A stretch of 18,278 nucleotides of DNA from Gorillibacterium sp. (GCA_014380705.1 JACMJI010000275.1:1-18278), one strand, 5' to 3'; numbered from the stretch's first letter, positions 1 to 7,716 are shown. Numbers and translations: made by a program. The notes: generated from the letters alone by a model not told the origin.

Positions 1-1239
1 ATCCCAACGGATCAGTTCGTCAGCAAATGCATCGGCATAATCACTGACCAAGCACATGTAATAACTGTCTTCTGTTTCCCAAACAGGCCGTGGGGTTACC
101 AAGCTTCCCCCTCGTGCCATAATATCGTTTGAGCATTTCTTGGCCATCTGACTGGATAATGCAGCAGAGGTTGGTTCAAACCAAAGGCCCAGCTTCATCC
201 CGTAAGCATCAAGCCTTTCTTTGACAACCCGCATTCCATCTGGAAACCGTGCTTGACTAACCCGCCAATCACCTGTTTTCTCGAACCATCCCGCATCAAT
301 AACGAACACTTCTACTCCCATTTCATGCGCGGTCTCTATTTCTTGCAGTACTCTAGCTTGATTCATGGCATCGAGAAATTTCCCTTTATACCAATGCTTC
401 GTCCGCTCCTGTAAATTCCAAGTATTATAGAAAATGTAGGGTTTACGACTTTCTAGATTATTACTCATATCCTCCAATATAAACCGGCGATAATGCTCGG
501 CCAGTTGATCTTCATTCCCTTCAATGGCGGCTAACTCAAACCACACCGTCTCAAATACCCGCTCTTTGTTCAGGCTTTGGCGATTCAAATAATTGCCTTT
601 AACCGCGCTCAGCAGTGCTTCTCTATTGGGTAGCAGCCGGAATTCAATAAAGGCATCCGGAACCTGAGAACCGTGTTCATATGCGGCTAGCAGACTGTGA
701 TTACCATCAGTACCCACAAGCATTGGACCCATTACATTGCGCTCATTTATAAAATCTTTGGGTCTCAAAGGTAATTCGGATAGACAGAAGCTGTGCACCA
801 TATCAATAAATTCAGAGAATCTGACTTCTTTCACTTGGGGGAATTCTGCAAAAGATAGTTTAAAATAACATAAACGATCCTTACCCGAGCTTTTAGTCAG
901 CTTTTGACCTGAACGGCTCCAAATCTGGTATTGAAACCGGACTACCGGATTATCTGGAGCTACACGTAAGGTAATTCCTAGGGTCAAGGCGTCGTCTAGA
1001 ATACTTACCCCTTCTAATCTGTATTCTGTGCTTCCATTTCTTAGTGAAATGGGATCCGACGCCATCCGAATGTCGGCAAGCTGCAGCAACATATCTTTTC
1101 CATCGATTTCTACAGTCGGTACAGTCAGCGAATAAGTCTTACCGCTGCTCTTAACCTTATAGATCAATAAATTATCCGAATGCGTACATAATTGAATCTC
1201 CATTGTCTTATTCTCAATTTGTATTTCCTCAGACTTCAT
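1..1239 (-). CDS. GH36-type alpha-galactosidase (partial, C-terminal part off the left edge)
   Basis: An uninterrupted minus-strand frame of 413 codons runs from an ATG at 1239 to the window edge with no stop. By family it should hydrolyse terminal alpha-galactosides. Residues 1–260 look like the N-terminal beta-sandwich domain of GH36. The catalytic barrel begins near residue 267 (KPYIFYNTWN), with VFVIDAGWF at 311–319, WRVSQARFPDG at 325–335 and GLWFEP at 351–356, all typical of GH36. The catalytic Asp motif is not seen with confidence: an RWD lies at the very edge, but the true KWD probably lies beyond it. No signal peptide is visible, so the enzyme is probably cytosolic. A purine-rich GAGAGGTGG lies about 13 nt before the ATG. 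The gene follows the terminator of the DeoR operon, so it likely has its own promoter in 1240–1369, although no convincing -35/-10 pair was found. The neighbouring glycosidases fit a plant-polysaccharide degrader. Confidence 0.85.
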   Translation of the reverse strand, partial: MKSEEIQIENKTMEIQLCTHSDNLLIYKVKSSGKTYSLTVPTVEIDGKDMLLQLADIRMASDPISLRNGSTEYRLEGVSILDDALTLGITLRVAPDNPVVRFQYQIWSRSGQKLTKSSGKDRLCYFKLSFAEFPQVKEVRFSEFIDMVHSFCLSELPLRPKDFINERNVMGPMLVGTDGNHSLLAAYEHGSQVPDAFIEFRLLPNREALLSAVKGNYLNRQSLNKERVFETVWFELAAIEGNEDQLAEHYRRFILEDMSNNLESRKPYIFYNTWNLQERTKHWYKGKFLDAMNQARVLQEIETAHEMGVEVFVIDAGWFEKTGDWRVSQARFPDGMRVVKERLDAYGMKLGLWFEPTSAALSSQMAKKCSNDIMARGGSLVTPRPVWETEDSYYMCLVSDYADAFADELIRWD

Positions 1240-1369
1240 GATGAATCTGGAGCCACCTCTCTGATTTGATTAATAGGATTACGATGATATAAAACCTCGA
1301 TATTAAGGTATCATGTGCAACTAATTGGGGGTAGAGAAGGATTTGGTCATTCGTATTGTTATATGGTGC

Positions 1370-1398
1370 AAAAAGACCTGAGGAGATCCCTCAGGTCT
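1370..1398 (-). terminator. Rho-independent terminator of the DeoR operon
   Basis: Minus strand: a 10-bp perfect stem, AGACCTGAGG / CCTCAGGTCT, with a 5-nt loop is followed directly by a run of five T. It lies about 50 bp after the deoR stop and separates the six-gene operon from the GH36 gene. A second small perfect hairpin (AGTTTA–CAAA–TAAACT, 1423–1438 on the plus strand) lies between the stop and this terminator. Otherwise 1240–1450 contains nothing I recognise. Confidence 0.85.
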
Positions 1399-1450
1399 GT
1401 TGAAAGCTTTTGAATTTATAATAGTTTACAAATAAACTCGCTAGAACTTA

Positions 1451-2224
1451 TCATTTTACCACGTGAACCTCGACCCCAGCATCTCGCAACGGCTTCAAGG
1501 ACACCTCTGGAGCCTCCGAATCCGTGATCAGAATGTCAATGTCTCTCATCGCAAATGTCGTCAGTAAAGAAACATGGCTAAATTTGGCTGAGTCGATCAG
1601 CATTATTTTTTTTCGGGCGGATTGAGCCATCGCCAGCTTAACCTGACGCTCCATCGGATTTGGGTCCGTAAAGCCTGTTTCAGGTGTAAACCCGCTCGCG
1701 GAGAAGAAGGCATATTGCGCATGGATTTGGGAAAAAAACTGTTCTGCAATGGGTCCGACAAAGGTATTCGACATTTCTCTCAGGATTCCGCCGCAGCCAA
1801 GAACGGTACAGGTAGAAACAATACTTCGGAGAACTGCTAACGTATTTAATCCATTCGTGGCGACGGTCAGATTGTAGAACTCCAACAAGTAATTCGCCAT
1901 AACGGATACCGTTGTCCCACCCTCCATGATGATAACCCCATTATCCTGTACAAAGTGCTTAACCGCGTAGTCAGCGAGCTTTTCCTTGATTGGTTGGCGG
2001 GATTCTCTTTTTTCTTCAAAAGCTGGCTCGACAAGTCTTGGGGAAGAAACCGAAATTGCTCCTCCATGTGTACGTTGGACAAAGCCCTCTTCTTCCAGTT
2101 GCTTGAGGTCACGCCGTACCGTCATTTCAGAAACATTCAGAATCTCACTCATCTCCGGTATGGAACAGCTGCCTTTTTTCGAAACAAATTTAATTAGTGC
2201 ATGCCTGCGTTCCAAAGGCAACAT
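1451..2224 (-). CDS. DeoR/GlpR-family transcriptional regulator
   Basis: A 257-residue sugar-operon repressor. The winged helix-turn-helix occupies residues 1–58, with the family signature VSEMTVRRDLKQLEEEG at 31–47 followed by RTHGG at 51–55. The rest is the DeoR effector domain, which in this family usually binds a phosphorylated sugar; GGTTVSVMANYL and the AKFSH-type segment near residue 220 fit it. I chose the ATG at 2224 because GGAG precedes it by 8 nt and because MLPLERRHALI is the usual DeoR start; an in-frame extension to 2272 has no ribosome site. It is the last gene of the operon, 90 bp after the isomerase, and terminator 1370–1398 follows. It probably controls the operon promoter near 7640–7700. 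A weak internal promoter may let it be made independently. Family is certain; target and effector are inferred. Confidence 0.9.
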   Translation of the reverse strand: MLPLERRHALIKFVSKKGSCSIPEMSEILNVSEMTVRRDLKQLEEEGFVQRTHGGAISVSSPRLVEPAFEEKRESRQPIKEKLADYAVKHFVQDNGVIIMEGGTTVSVMANYLLEFYNLTVATNGLNTLAVLRSIVSTCTVLGCGGILREMSNTFVGPIAEQFFSQIHAQYAFFSASGFTPETGFTDPNPMERQVKLAMAQSARKKIMLIDSAKFSHVSLLTTFAMRDIDILITDSEAPEVSLKPLRDAGVEVHVVK

Positions 2225-2262
2225 GAAGAACACTCCATTCTCAGGTAAAGACTTTAGACAAA

Positions 2263-2292
2263 AATATACCACACGGCAATTGATACCCGCAA
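2263..2292 (-). promoter_or_regulatory. Possible internal promoter for deoR
   Basis: Minus strand: TTGCGG (2292–2287), 18-nt spacer, TATATT (2268–2263), about 39 bp before the deoR start. Only the -10 is good. A short stem (ACCCG / CGGGT) lies in the same gap. It would allow separate or autoregulated expression of the repressor. This is a pattern match only. Confidence 0.3.
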
Positions 2293-2314
2293 TCGTATCG
2301 GGTTACGCTTCTAT

Positions 2315-2878
2315 CTATTTCGGGGCGAATTGCGGTACAAGCGTGGGTTTCCCGTCTTGGTCCACGACCCGCATGCTGAAGCCTTCTTTCTGAATAGTGG
2401 AATAGTCATGTCCAGCGTCTGAAGGCCAGCACGCGCCGACGACAAGACGAGTTTCTCCGGTATTAACAAGTCGGTGAGCAGTGTGGCCAGCGATAAAATG
2501 AAGACTTCCGGGAAATACTTTCTCCGCCCGGCATTCCCGCGATTCATCCATCAGGAGAAGAAAACCGTCCCCGGATATTCCCCAGTAATATTCAGCGCAA
2601 TTTCGCTTTTGGTGATAATGCCCTTTGGTCATAAAATACTCGTTGCCAACCTTACCCGGAAGCACATGACTCACCCCAAAGAACAAGCCGCCTTCAACTT
2701 CTCCGCACGAGTCATGCATCTGAACCTCGTAAACCATCTGCTCAGGGTCCATTAGTGAACGCTCTTCCTCGTTCAGAAACACCCCGGATAACTCACCAAG
2801 GACACGAGATGATCTAACGACATTCTCTCCGGTCAGCTTTCCTAGGAGCGAATCAAAAATAGTGGTTTCTTGCAGCAT
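2315..2878 (-). CDS. Cupin-type (archaeal-like) glucose-6-phosphate isomerase
   Basis: A 187-residue cupin of the PF06560 GPI family, unrelated in fold to the usual PGI. By family it interconverts glucose 6-phosphate and fructose 6-phosphate with a bound metal. The metal site is intact: TKGHYH with H87 and H89, AEYYW with E96, and GHTAH with H135. The spacing is the same as H88/H90/E97/H136 of the Pyrococcus enzyme as I remember it. PSDAGHDYSTI at 152–162 is also family-typical. The residue before this motif is Trp151, where I recall Tyr in Pyrococcus. The start at 2878 is set by AAGGAGAT 8 nt upstream; the frame also stays open to 2911 but that start lacks a ribosome site. It lies 29 bp after a longer, divergent paralogue and 90 bp before deoR. 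Its physiological substrate may not be glucose 6-phosphate. Confidence 0.85.
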   Translation of the reverse strand: MLQETTIFDSLLGKLTGENVVRSSRVLGELSGVFLNEEERSLMDPEQMVYEVQMHDSCGEVEGGLFFGVSHVLPGKVGNEYFMTKGHYHQKRNCAEYYWGISGDGFLLLMDESRECRAEKVFPGSLHFIAGHTAHRLVNTGETRLVVGACWPSDAGHDYSTIQKEGFSMRVVDQDGKPTLVPQFAPK

Positions 2879-2907
2879 GCTGTTTATCTCCTTTTCGTAA
2901 AGAATAG

Positions 2908-3690
2908 TCAAGGCAGGAAGTTATGCCAAATGTTGATTGCAAGCTCAGGTTTGGATACCCATTGGAATCGGTCAGGATCGGTTTCGAACTGTTTATAAAT
3001 AGGAACACCTTTTTCGATTCCTAAGGATTCATAAGACTCCGGCCGCTTAATGATCAGTTCCCGATATTCATAGCTAACATTGTGCATCCAATTTAATTCC
3101 TCATCTGTACCCAGAAGCGGGTACCATGCCAGACCTTGATGTCCGCGCACTTCTTTATATTCGAAGCCGTATTCACGGTCACACCACGCCCCAAAGGTTA
3201 ATGCTTCCTTTGGATCTGCACTAATTGTTGCATGGGCCCAACTGGGAGGAACGATGACAACATCCCCTGGTTCGGCCACGACGGCGAAGCATCGACCCGG
3301 GTCATCCTTTGCCGTTTCTTGCATATAAATCACCGCACGACCGGACCAAATTTCATAAAGCTCAGGCGGAGACCATCCGCTATGGGTTGAGATCCGGTGA
3401 ATATGCCCTTGACTGCGAATCGGTTCATCACCTAATCGGCCTGATGCATAGGTGACGACTCCAAACAGAAGCATCCGGCGCTCCAATTCGGCCTTGTGTA
3501 TTTTCTTTCCCACATCCATAGCAATGGCGTAAACAGTCTCAGGTCCACTGCATTCTGGATTTCGCAAGCTGCTTCTAATCGCATCTAAGGTGCGTGATTC
3601 GACTTGTGGACCAAAGACGTCTGTCCCATATTGAAAACCAAGCGGGTTGCTTTGGGGTTGAATATCAAAGCCAGGATTAAACAAAGTCAT
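2908..3690 (-). CDS. Divergent GPI-family cupin isomerase (second copy)
   Basis: A 260-residue cupin homologous along residues 27–180 to the 187-residue isomerase encoded just downstream: both share a GP/GEN-V start, an FGVVTYASG / FGVSHVLPG strand and a QGHIH / KGHYH metal motif. Probable metal ligands are H96, H98, E110 and H153 (PPSWAHATI). It differs by a small insertion between H98 and E110 (RISTHSGWSPP) and by a C-terminal extension of roughly 75 residues rich in Trp and Tyr. It is likely a sugar-phosphate isomerase or epimerase, perhaps for a different sugar from its partner. The start at 3690 has GGAGAGGGG about 8 nt upstream and overlaps the end of the ROK kinase gene by 14 nt, suggesting coupled translation. 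Fold and metal site are well supported; the reaction is inferred. Confidence 0.75.
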   Translation of the reverse strand: MTLFNPGFDIQPQSNPLGFQYGTDVFGPQVESRTLDAIRSSLRNPECSGPETVYAIAMDVGKKIHKAELERRMLLFGVVTYASGRLGDEPIRSQGHIHRISTHSGWSPPELYEIWSGRAVIYMQETAKDDPGRCFAVVAEPGDVVIVPPSWAHATISADPKEALTFGAWCDREYGFEYKEVRGHQGLAWYPLLGTDEELNWMHNVSYEYRELIIKRPESYESLGIEKGVPIYKQFETDPDRFQWVSKPELAINIWHNFLP

Positions 3691-4651
3691 ATTTATTTCC
3701 CCTCTCCAGTAAATGAGACAGACCGAGAAGTACCGAAGCATTCGGGTCCTCCGCTACCAGGAATCGCACTTGTCCCCATGGAGTCCAGGCTTGCTCAAGG
3801 ACCCGCTGCGTAAGCACGGGGAGCACGATATCTTTCGATTTCATGAGACCTCCGCTGAGTATCACAACCTCAGGATCATACGCATGGATCAGGTTTACGA
3901 TACCGCTGGTCCAATGCTTGTACAAATGCTGCATGGCAAAGACAGCAAGCGGGTCCCCCGTCTGACTCGCCTCAATTACTTGCCGATATCCCATTTCTGG
4001 TTCTTTTGCTAAAATGCTATTCGCATAACCAGCCTGTTTGCTAAGCCAACCTTGAATAGACCAGTGGCTGGCCTGCGCTTCGATACAGCCAATGTTGCCG
4101 CAATTGCATATAGAGCCATTCACATCCGTTACGAAATGTCCTCCGAGTATCCCTGCTTGTAAATGTCGACCGCGGACGATCTTCCCGTTCATTATTGCTG
4201 CTGTTCCGATTCCAGTTCCGAATATCATCAGTACGGCGTTACTTTCACCTTTAGCCGTTCCGTAGCTTATTTCACCTAAAAGGGCAGCCCTCGCATCGTT
4301 TTCCATGACAATGGGCAGACCAAATGCTTCCTCCGCCCAAGTATTGAAAGCAAATCCAATGGCATCGGCATATTTTTCGTTAATTGACAGCAGTGTGAAG
4401 CGCTCTGGATCGACAATGCCTGGAAGAGCAATACCGACACCGAAGCAATCCCCTAAAGAAAGTCCCGCTTGCCCAAGCAGATCAAGGACAGCGTTACGGA
4501 CATCTCCAAGTCGAGGCAGCAAACCGCCTACCGATCGTGCGGGAACCGTGGATTGGGCCAATAAATGGCCCTGTTGGATTAGTCCTAGCTTTATTGTCGT
4601 TCCCCCAAAATCCAACACAATCGCAGCCTTGTGCCGATTAAGATCTGACAT
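3677..4651 (-). CDS. ROK-family sugar kinase
   Basis: A 324-residue ROK protein without a DNA-binding N-terminus, so a kinase rather than a repressor. The ATP-binding loop is DFGGTTIKLG at 14–23 and the catalytic Asp is D119 in MENDARAALLGE. The second phosphate motif is FGTGIGT at 144–150. The zinc site is complete: H172 and C182, C184, C189 in ICNCGNIGC, with E191 after it. The Glu of the common E-x-G-H sugar-binding motif is not present; here it reads GILGGH (167–172), so substrate choice may differ from glucokinase. It probably phosphorylates a hexose at O6 and feeds the isomerases around it. The gene overlaps its upstream neighbour by 14 nt and its downstream neighbour by 14 nt; its own ribosome site is weak, so coupling is likely. 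Substrate is unknown; mannose or fructose would fit the operon. Confidence 0.85.
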   Translation of the reverse strand: MSDLNRHKAAIVLDFGGTTIKLGLIQQGHLLAQSTVPARSVGGLLPRLGDVRNAVLDLLGQAGLSLGDCFGVGIALPGIVDPERFTLLSINEKYADAIGFAFNTWAEEAFGLPIVMENDARAALLGEISYGTAKGESNAVLMIFGTGIGTAAIMNGKIVRGRHLQAGILGGHFVTDVNGSICNCGNIGCIEAQASHWSIQGWLSKQAGYANSILAKEPEMGYRQVIEASQTGDPLAVFAMQHLYKHWTSGIVNLIHAYDPEVVILSGGLMKSKDIVLPVLTQRVLEQAWTPWGQVRFLVAEDPNASVLLGLSHLLERGNKYDFV

Positions 4652-6380
4652 AGGCTTTGACGGTCGCTAACCGCTGTCCTTCACTAACTTTACCCGGTCG
4701 GATCGTGTAGGAACCGACGGAGGCCGGGACGATAAAAGTCTCTGCATAGTGGACGGTAAACGGGTCAAATGCTCCACTCGGGCTTTCAATGACCGCCTCG
4801 TCTCCTTCAACGAGGTTCAGCATATGAAAGCCGCCTTCCGTATGATGATTCACTAGACCAGAGAACCAATGTCTCCTCGTTTCTATGAACTCGAATTCAT
4901 GCAGCCCTGTACGCTCCTCGGTCCACTCCTCATCCTCTGACACTACCTCGACTTGATTCACAAGGTTTTCGCCGACCCACTGCGTCGTGCGTTCCCAGAC
5001 AATATTCTTCTTGCCATGCTCGATATGAACGGGTCGTGGCTTACCATCCAATCCGAGGCGGTCCCAGTCCCATAGCTTGAATGTAAAAATATAAGGGGTA
5101 GCACTTATCTCGAGTACCATGGCATTGATTCCTGAACAGTGAATAGTCCCCGCCGGAATAAGGAAATGATCATGTTTTTGGGCAGGGTATACATTAACGT
5201 ACTTTTCAGCCGGGAAAGAGAAACCTTCCTTCTGCGCACGTTCCAAATCGGCAATCATCGCCTCGCGGTCGATCTCATCCTTCAAGCCCAAATAAACAGC
5301 GGCGCCAGGCTTAGTGTCCAGCATGTAATAGCTCTCGTCCTGTGTGTATGACATCCCGAACTTTTCACGAATATAATCCGTAAGCGGGTGAACCTGGAGA
5401 CTCAGATTTTGGCCGCCAATGGTATCAAGGAAATCAAATCGGATCGGAAACTCCGCACCGAACCTTGCATACACCCGTTCTCCTAGCAAAGCTTTAGGCT
5501 CGAAGAACACCAAATTAATCGCAGGTGTATCGATTGTCACATTACCATAATTAAGGTAAAGACTATTTTCTTCAGGAACGCCATCAAAGCCCCATGCATA
5601 AGGGTTCGACTTTGGTTCAAGGTCAATATTTGATTCGAGCCAATTCCCACCCCATACCCCCGGATCGAAGTAAGGAACTAAGCGGAAGGGCTTGGAGGCC
5701 GTTTGCCTGAGCCCGTTAAAAAACGCTCTTTGGCTGACCATCTTCGGCTTGTTCGCAACGATTGTATCCAGATAGAAATGGAATCGGTCTGCTAAATCGC
5801 GCTTCAGTCGGTCAGCCGTGCGCCATTCAATAAAAAAGCCGCGCTTATATTTGCGAAGAATATCCTCATCATGATTGTCCGCCAGCCAATTCCCAAATTC
5901 CTGGGAACGAAAGCGCAACTGCGCCTCCCACCGTGTCATGTCTGCATAGATAACGATATCTCCATCATGGATAAGGGAAGCACCCGTACCGATTACAATA
6001 ACAAGGCCTTCACTAATCTGCTGCACTTCATCCCGAAGAGCTTCTAGCCTCTCAGGACAAAAGAAGTCTCGAATTTGAAAGGGAGCCATAAATCCGAACA
6101 CCCGGTCATCGGTCATGTAACGTTCGATAAGGAGCGAAATGTTTGTCTTATCCATTGCAGCCTGTTCCGCATAGACGATGCGAGCTTGACCCAACGAGGA
6201 TAGGCCACTCAAAATTTCGTCCTGGCGAACGCCCGGATAACATTCAACCACAATAACTGTTTTCGTTCCGTTTCGCAGCTTGGTTCCCAAAACATCCGTA
6301 ATCGCTTCGTATCCTGACCATACTTCATCTTCGAAGCCTGATATGGAGACAGAAGGGTACTTATCATAAGATTTTGCCAT
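4638..6380 (-). CDS. manA: Mannose-6-phosphate isomerase (class I) with an N-terminal nucleotide-kinase-like domain
   Basis: 580 residues, against roughly 315–390 for ordinary class I phosphomannose isomerases. Residues ~235–580 are the isomerase, which interconverts mannose 6-phosphate and fructose 6-phosphate with zinc. It begins at PYFDPGVWGGNWL; the expected metal ligands are Q329 and H331 (LQVHP), E349 (DESYYMLD) and H414 (IPAGTIHCSG). Residues 1–~225 form an extra domain resembling P-loop nucleoside or uridine kinases: strand VIVVECYPG at 42–50 stands where the Walker A loop belongs, but the GxxxxGK[ST] pattern is absent. DGDIVIYADMTRWEAQLRFR (139–158) fits a kinase substrate or lid region. 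That domain is therefore probably not an active kinase and may bind a nucleotide or sugar for control. AGGGGG lies 11 nt before the ATG. The gene is 54 bp after the cellulase-like gene and overlaps the ROK gene. Confidence 0.85.
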   Translation of the reverse strand: MAKSYDKYPSVSISGFEDEVWSGYEAITDVLGTKLRNGTKTVIVVECYPGVRQDEILSGLSSLGQARIVYAEQAAMDKTNISLLIERYMTDDRVFGFMAPFQIRDFFCPERLEALRDEVQQISEGLVIVIGTGASLIHDGDIVIYADMTRWEAQLRFRSQEFGNWLADNHDEDILRKYKRGFFIEWRTADRLKRDLADRFHFYLDTIVANKPKMVSQRAFFNGLRQTASKPFRLVPYFDPGVWGGNWLESNIDLEPKSNPYAWGFDGVPEENSLYLNYGNVTIDTPAINLVFFEPKALLGERVYARFGAEFPIRFDFLDTIGGQNLSLQVHPLTDYIREKFGMSYTQDESYYMLDTKPGAAVYLGLKDEIDREAMIADLERAQKEGFSFPAEKYVNVYPAQKHDHFLIPAGTIHCSGINAMVLEISATPYIFTFKLWDWDRLGLDGKPRPVHIEHGKKNIVWERTTQWVGENLVNQVEVVSEDEEWTEERTGLHEFEFIETRRHWFSGLVNHHTEGGFHMLNLVEGDEAVIESPSGAFDPFTVHYAETFIVPASVGSYTIRPGKVSEGQRLATVKAYVRS

Positions 6381-6434
6381 GTTTTAACTTAGCCCCCTGT
6401 TGTTATAAGTTCATATGATAATTCACGGTTAATC

Positions 6435-7559
6435 TCATCTCTCATCAGAAAGATTGGGAAGCTTGGCATGGTGAATAACATCGGTCATCCGTTTATGCCA
6501 TTCAACCTCACGCCACATGCCATTGAATTGGGGTCCGCAGAAGTTGCTGGTGGCTATAGCGAACCATCTTCCTGTGCTTGCTGCCCGCTTGACGCCGAGC
6601 TCACATAACTCGATGATCCAATCCCAGTTCAGCAGCGGCCAATCCTTGTAATCCACGATGCCCCAACACTCTGTTGTTGCAAGGGCTTTCCCTGACAATT
6701 CCGACCAACTTGCAGCAGCATCTATCCCTTTGTACATCCGTTCGTGCCAGTACTCAGGCTTACTACGGTACAGCTTCTCCGCGTGTAAAACCATGTTATC
6801 GTAACCTGCGGAAGAGAATCGCTCATAGTTGTAGCCGACTTCCTGATAGAATTCACTCCACTGCGCCATCCAAATATGCGGTTCAAGCACGTCCATAAAA
6901 GTAACATCCTGCTTTTCCACTGTGTCGAATTCAGAACAGACGGAGAAGCAATAGTCATATTGCGGGTGCGAGGCCCTTACTGCTTCGATCGATTGTTTCA
7001 TGAAATCGGTGACCTCTGGAGAGGCACGGAACACCTCTTCGTCAGGCTCTTTTCCAACTGTTTGCGCGAGCCAAGGACACCAGCAGCTGATTGGAAATTC
7101 GTTGCATAAATCTACGTATAAGATGGTATCTATTAAATTTTCTTCCTCTATAATATTCAATACCGAAATCCACATCTCAGCTAGGTCTTTTGCACTTTTT
7201 ACGTTCATTCGGTGATTGTCTTCGTCTTCACGAAACCAGGTGGAAAGCGCGACAAGAACTCCTTTAGCCTTACAAGCACGAATAAAACCTACAAAGTTTT
7301 CACGCAGCTTGCTGATGGAGGTAAGGCTCGGAGCTCCCCAGTCTTGTACACTCCATTCGGGCTTCAAAGTCCATACGCGTTCCGAGTCCACGGACATAAG
7401 ATGGGGATAAGCATCAATACGAACCGCATCATAGCCTCTTTCTTTCAATTCATCCAATACTTTGTCCCAGTCCTCGTAGCCAGCGCCGGGCCACTTTCTC
7501 TCCAACCAAGAGAAATCCCACATAGTAATTGCTAACGGATGTTCAAGTTTCATTCTCAT
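6435..7559 (-). CDS. Cellulase-like TIM-barrel glycoside hydrolase
   Basis: A 374-residue protein with the layout of a GH-A (GH5-like) barrel, closest to the 'sugar-binding cellulase-like' family as I remember it. It starts with AITMWDFSWLERKWPG. The probable acid/base is E154 in VDLCNEFP, H228 lies in LEPHIW, and the probable nucleophile is E297 in ATTECWG. No signal peptide is seen, so it probably acts in the cytosol on an imported oligosaccharide or glycoside. It is the first gene of the operon, with the promoter region at 7636–7716. AGGAG lies 10 nt before the ATG at 7559. A two-codon ORF (ATG AAA TGA) sits between them, and its stop overlaps this start as ATGA. The barrel fold and catalytic pair are reasonably secure; the substrate is unknown, with beta-mannoside or beta-glucoside likely from the neighbouring isomerases. 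Confidence 0.75.
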   Translation of the reverse strand: MRMKLEHPLAITMWDFSWLERKWPGAGYEDWDKVLDELKERGYDAVRIDAYPHLMSVDSERVWTLKPEWSVQDWGAPSLTSISKLRENFVGFIRACKAKGVLVALSTWFREDEDNHRMNVKSAKDLAEMWISVLNIIEEENLIDTILYVDLCNEFPISCWCPWLAQTVGKEPDEEVFRASPEVTDFMKQSIEAVRASHPQYDYCFSVCSEFDTVEKQDVTFMDVLEPHIWMAQWSEFYQEVGYNYERFSSAGYDNMVLHAEKLYRSKPEYWHERMYKGIDAAASWSELSGKALATTECWGIVDYKDWPLLNWDWIIELCELGVKRAASTGRWFAIATSNFCGPQFNGMWREVEWHKRMTDVIHHAKLPNLSDER

Positions 7560-7635
7560 TTCATAATCACTCCTACGTTGTTTATGTGAGTTAATGTATA
7601 AGTTGCGACAATAGTCTTGTTCGTATTCTCAATGG

Positions 7636-7716
7636 TAATATAACATAATATAACGTAAGTTAACAACTAAAATATCATATAGTAACAGAATATAACATTT
7701 TGTCATGACCATAACT
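7636..7716 (-). promoter_or_regulatory. Operon promoter with phased TAAC repeats (candidate DeoR operator)
   Basis: AT-rich region upstream of the cellulase-like gene. On the plus strand AATATAAC occurs at 7637, 7647 and 7689 with degenerate copies at 7657 (AAGTTAAC) and 7679 (ATAGTAAC). The TAAC cores start at 7641, 7651, 7661, 7683, 7693 and 7712, about one or two helical turns apart. On the minus strand a promoter can be drawn as TTGTTA (7666–7661), 18-nt spacer, TATATT (7642–7637), giving a leader of about 70 nt. The repeats overlap this promoter, which suits a repressor. DeoR-family operators are often arrays of short repeats. No other content is seen in 7560–7749. Confidence 0.5.

Noticed and set aside
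411..413. Not a coordinate of DNA: residues 411–413 (RWD) of the GH36 fragment as the catalytic nucleophile
   Set aside because: The RWD at bases 1–9 follows the YMCL segment too closely compared with the usual GH36 KWD motif. The true motif is probably outside the window.
1986..2393. 135-codon plus-strand frame across deoR and the isomerase end
   Set aside because: It is antisense to two well-recognised genes, with low-complexity Ser/Thr-rich composition.
4305..4670. 121-codon plus-strand frame antisense to the ROK kinase
   Set aside because: Pro/Ser/Arg-rich shadow of a clear minus-strand gene.
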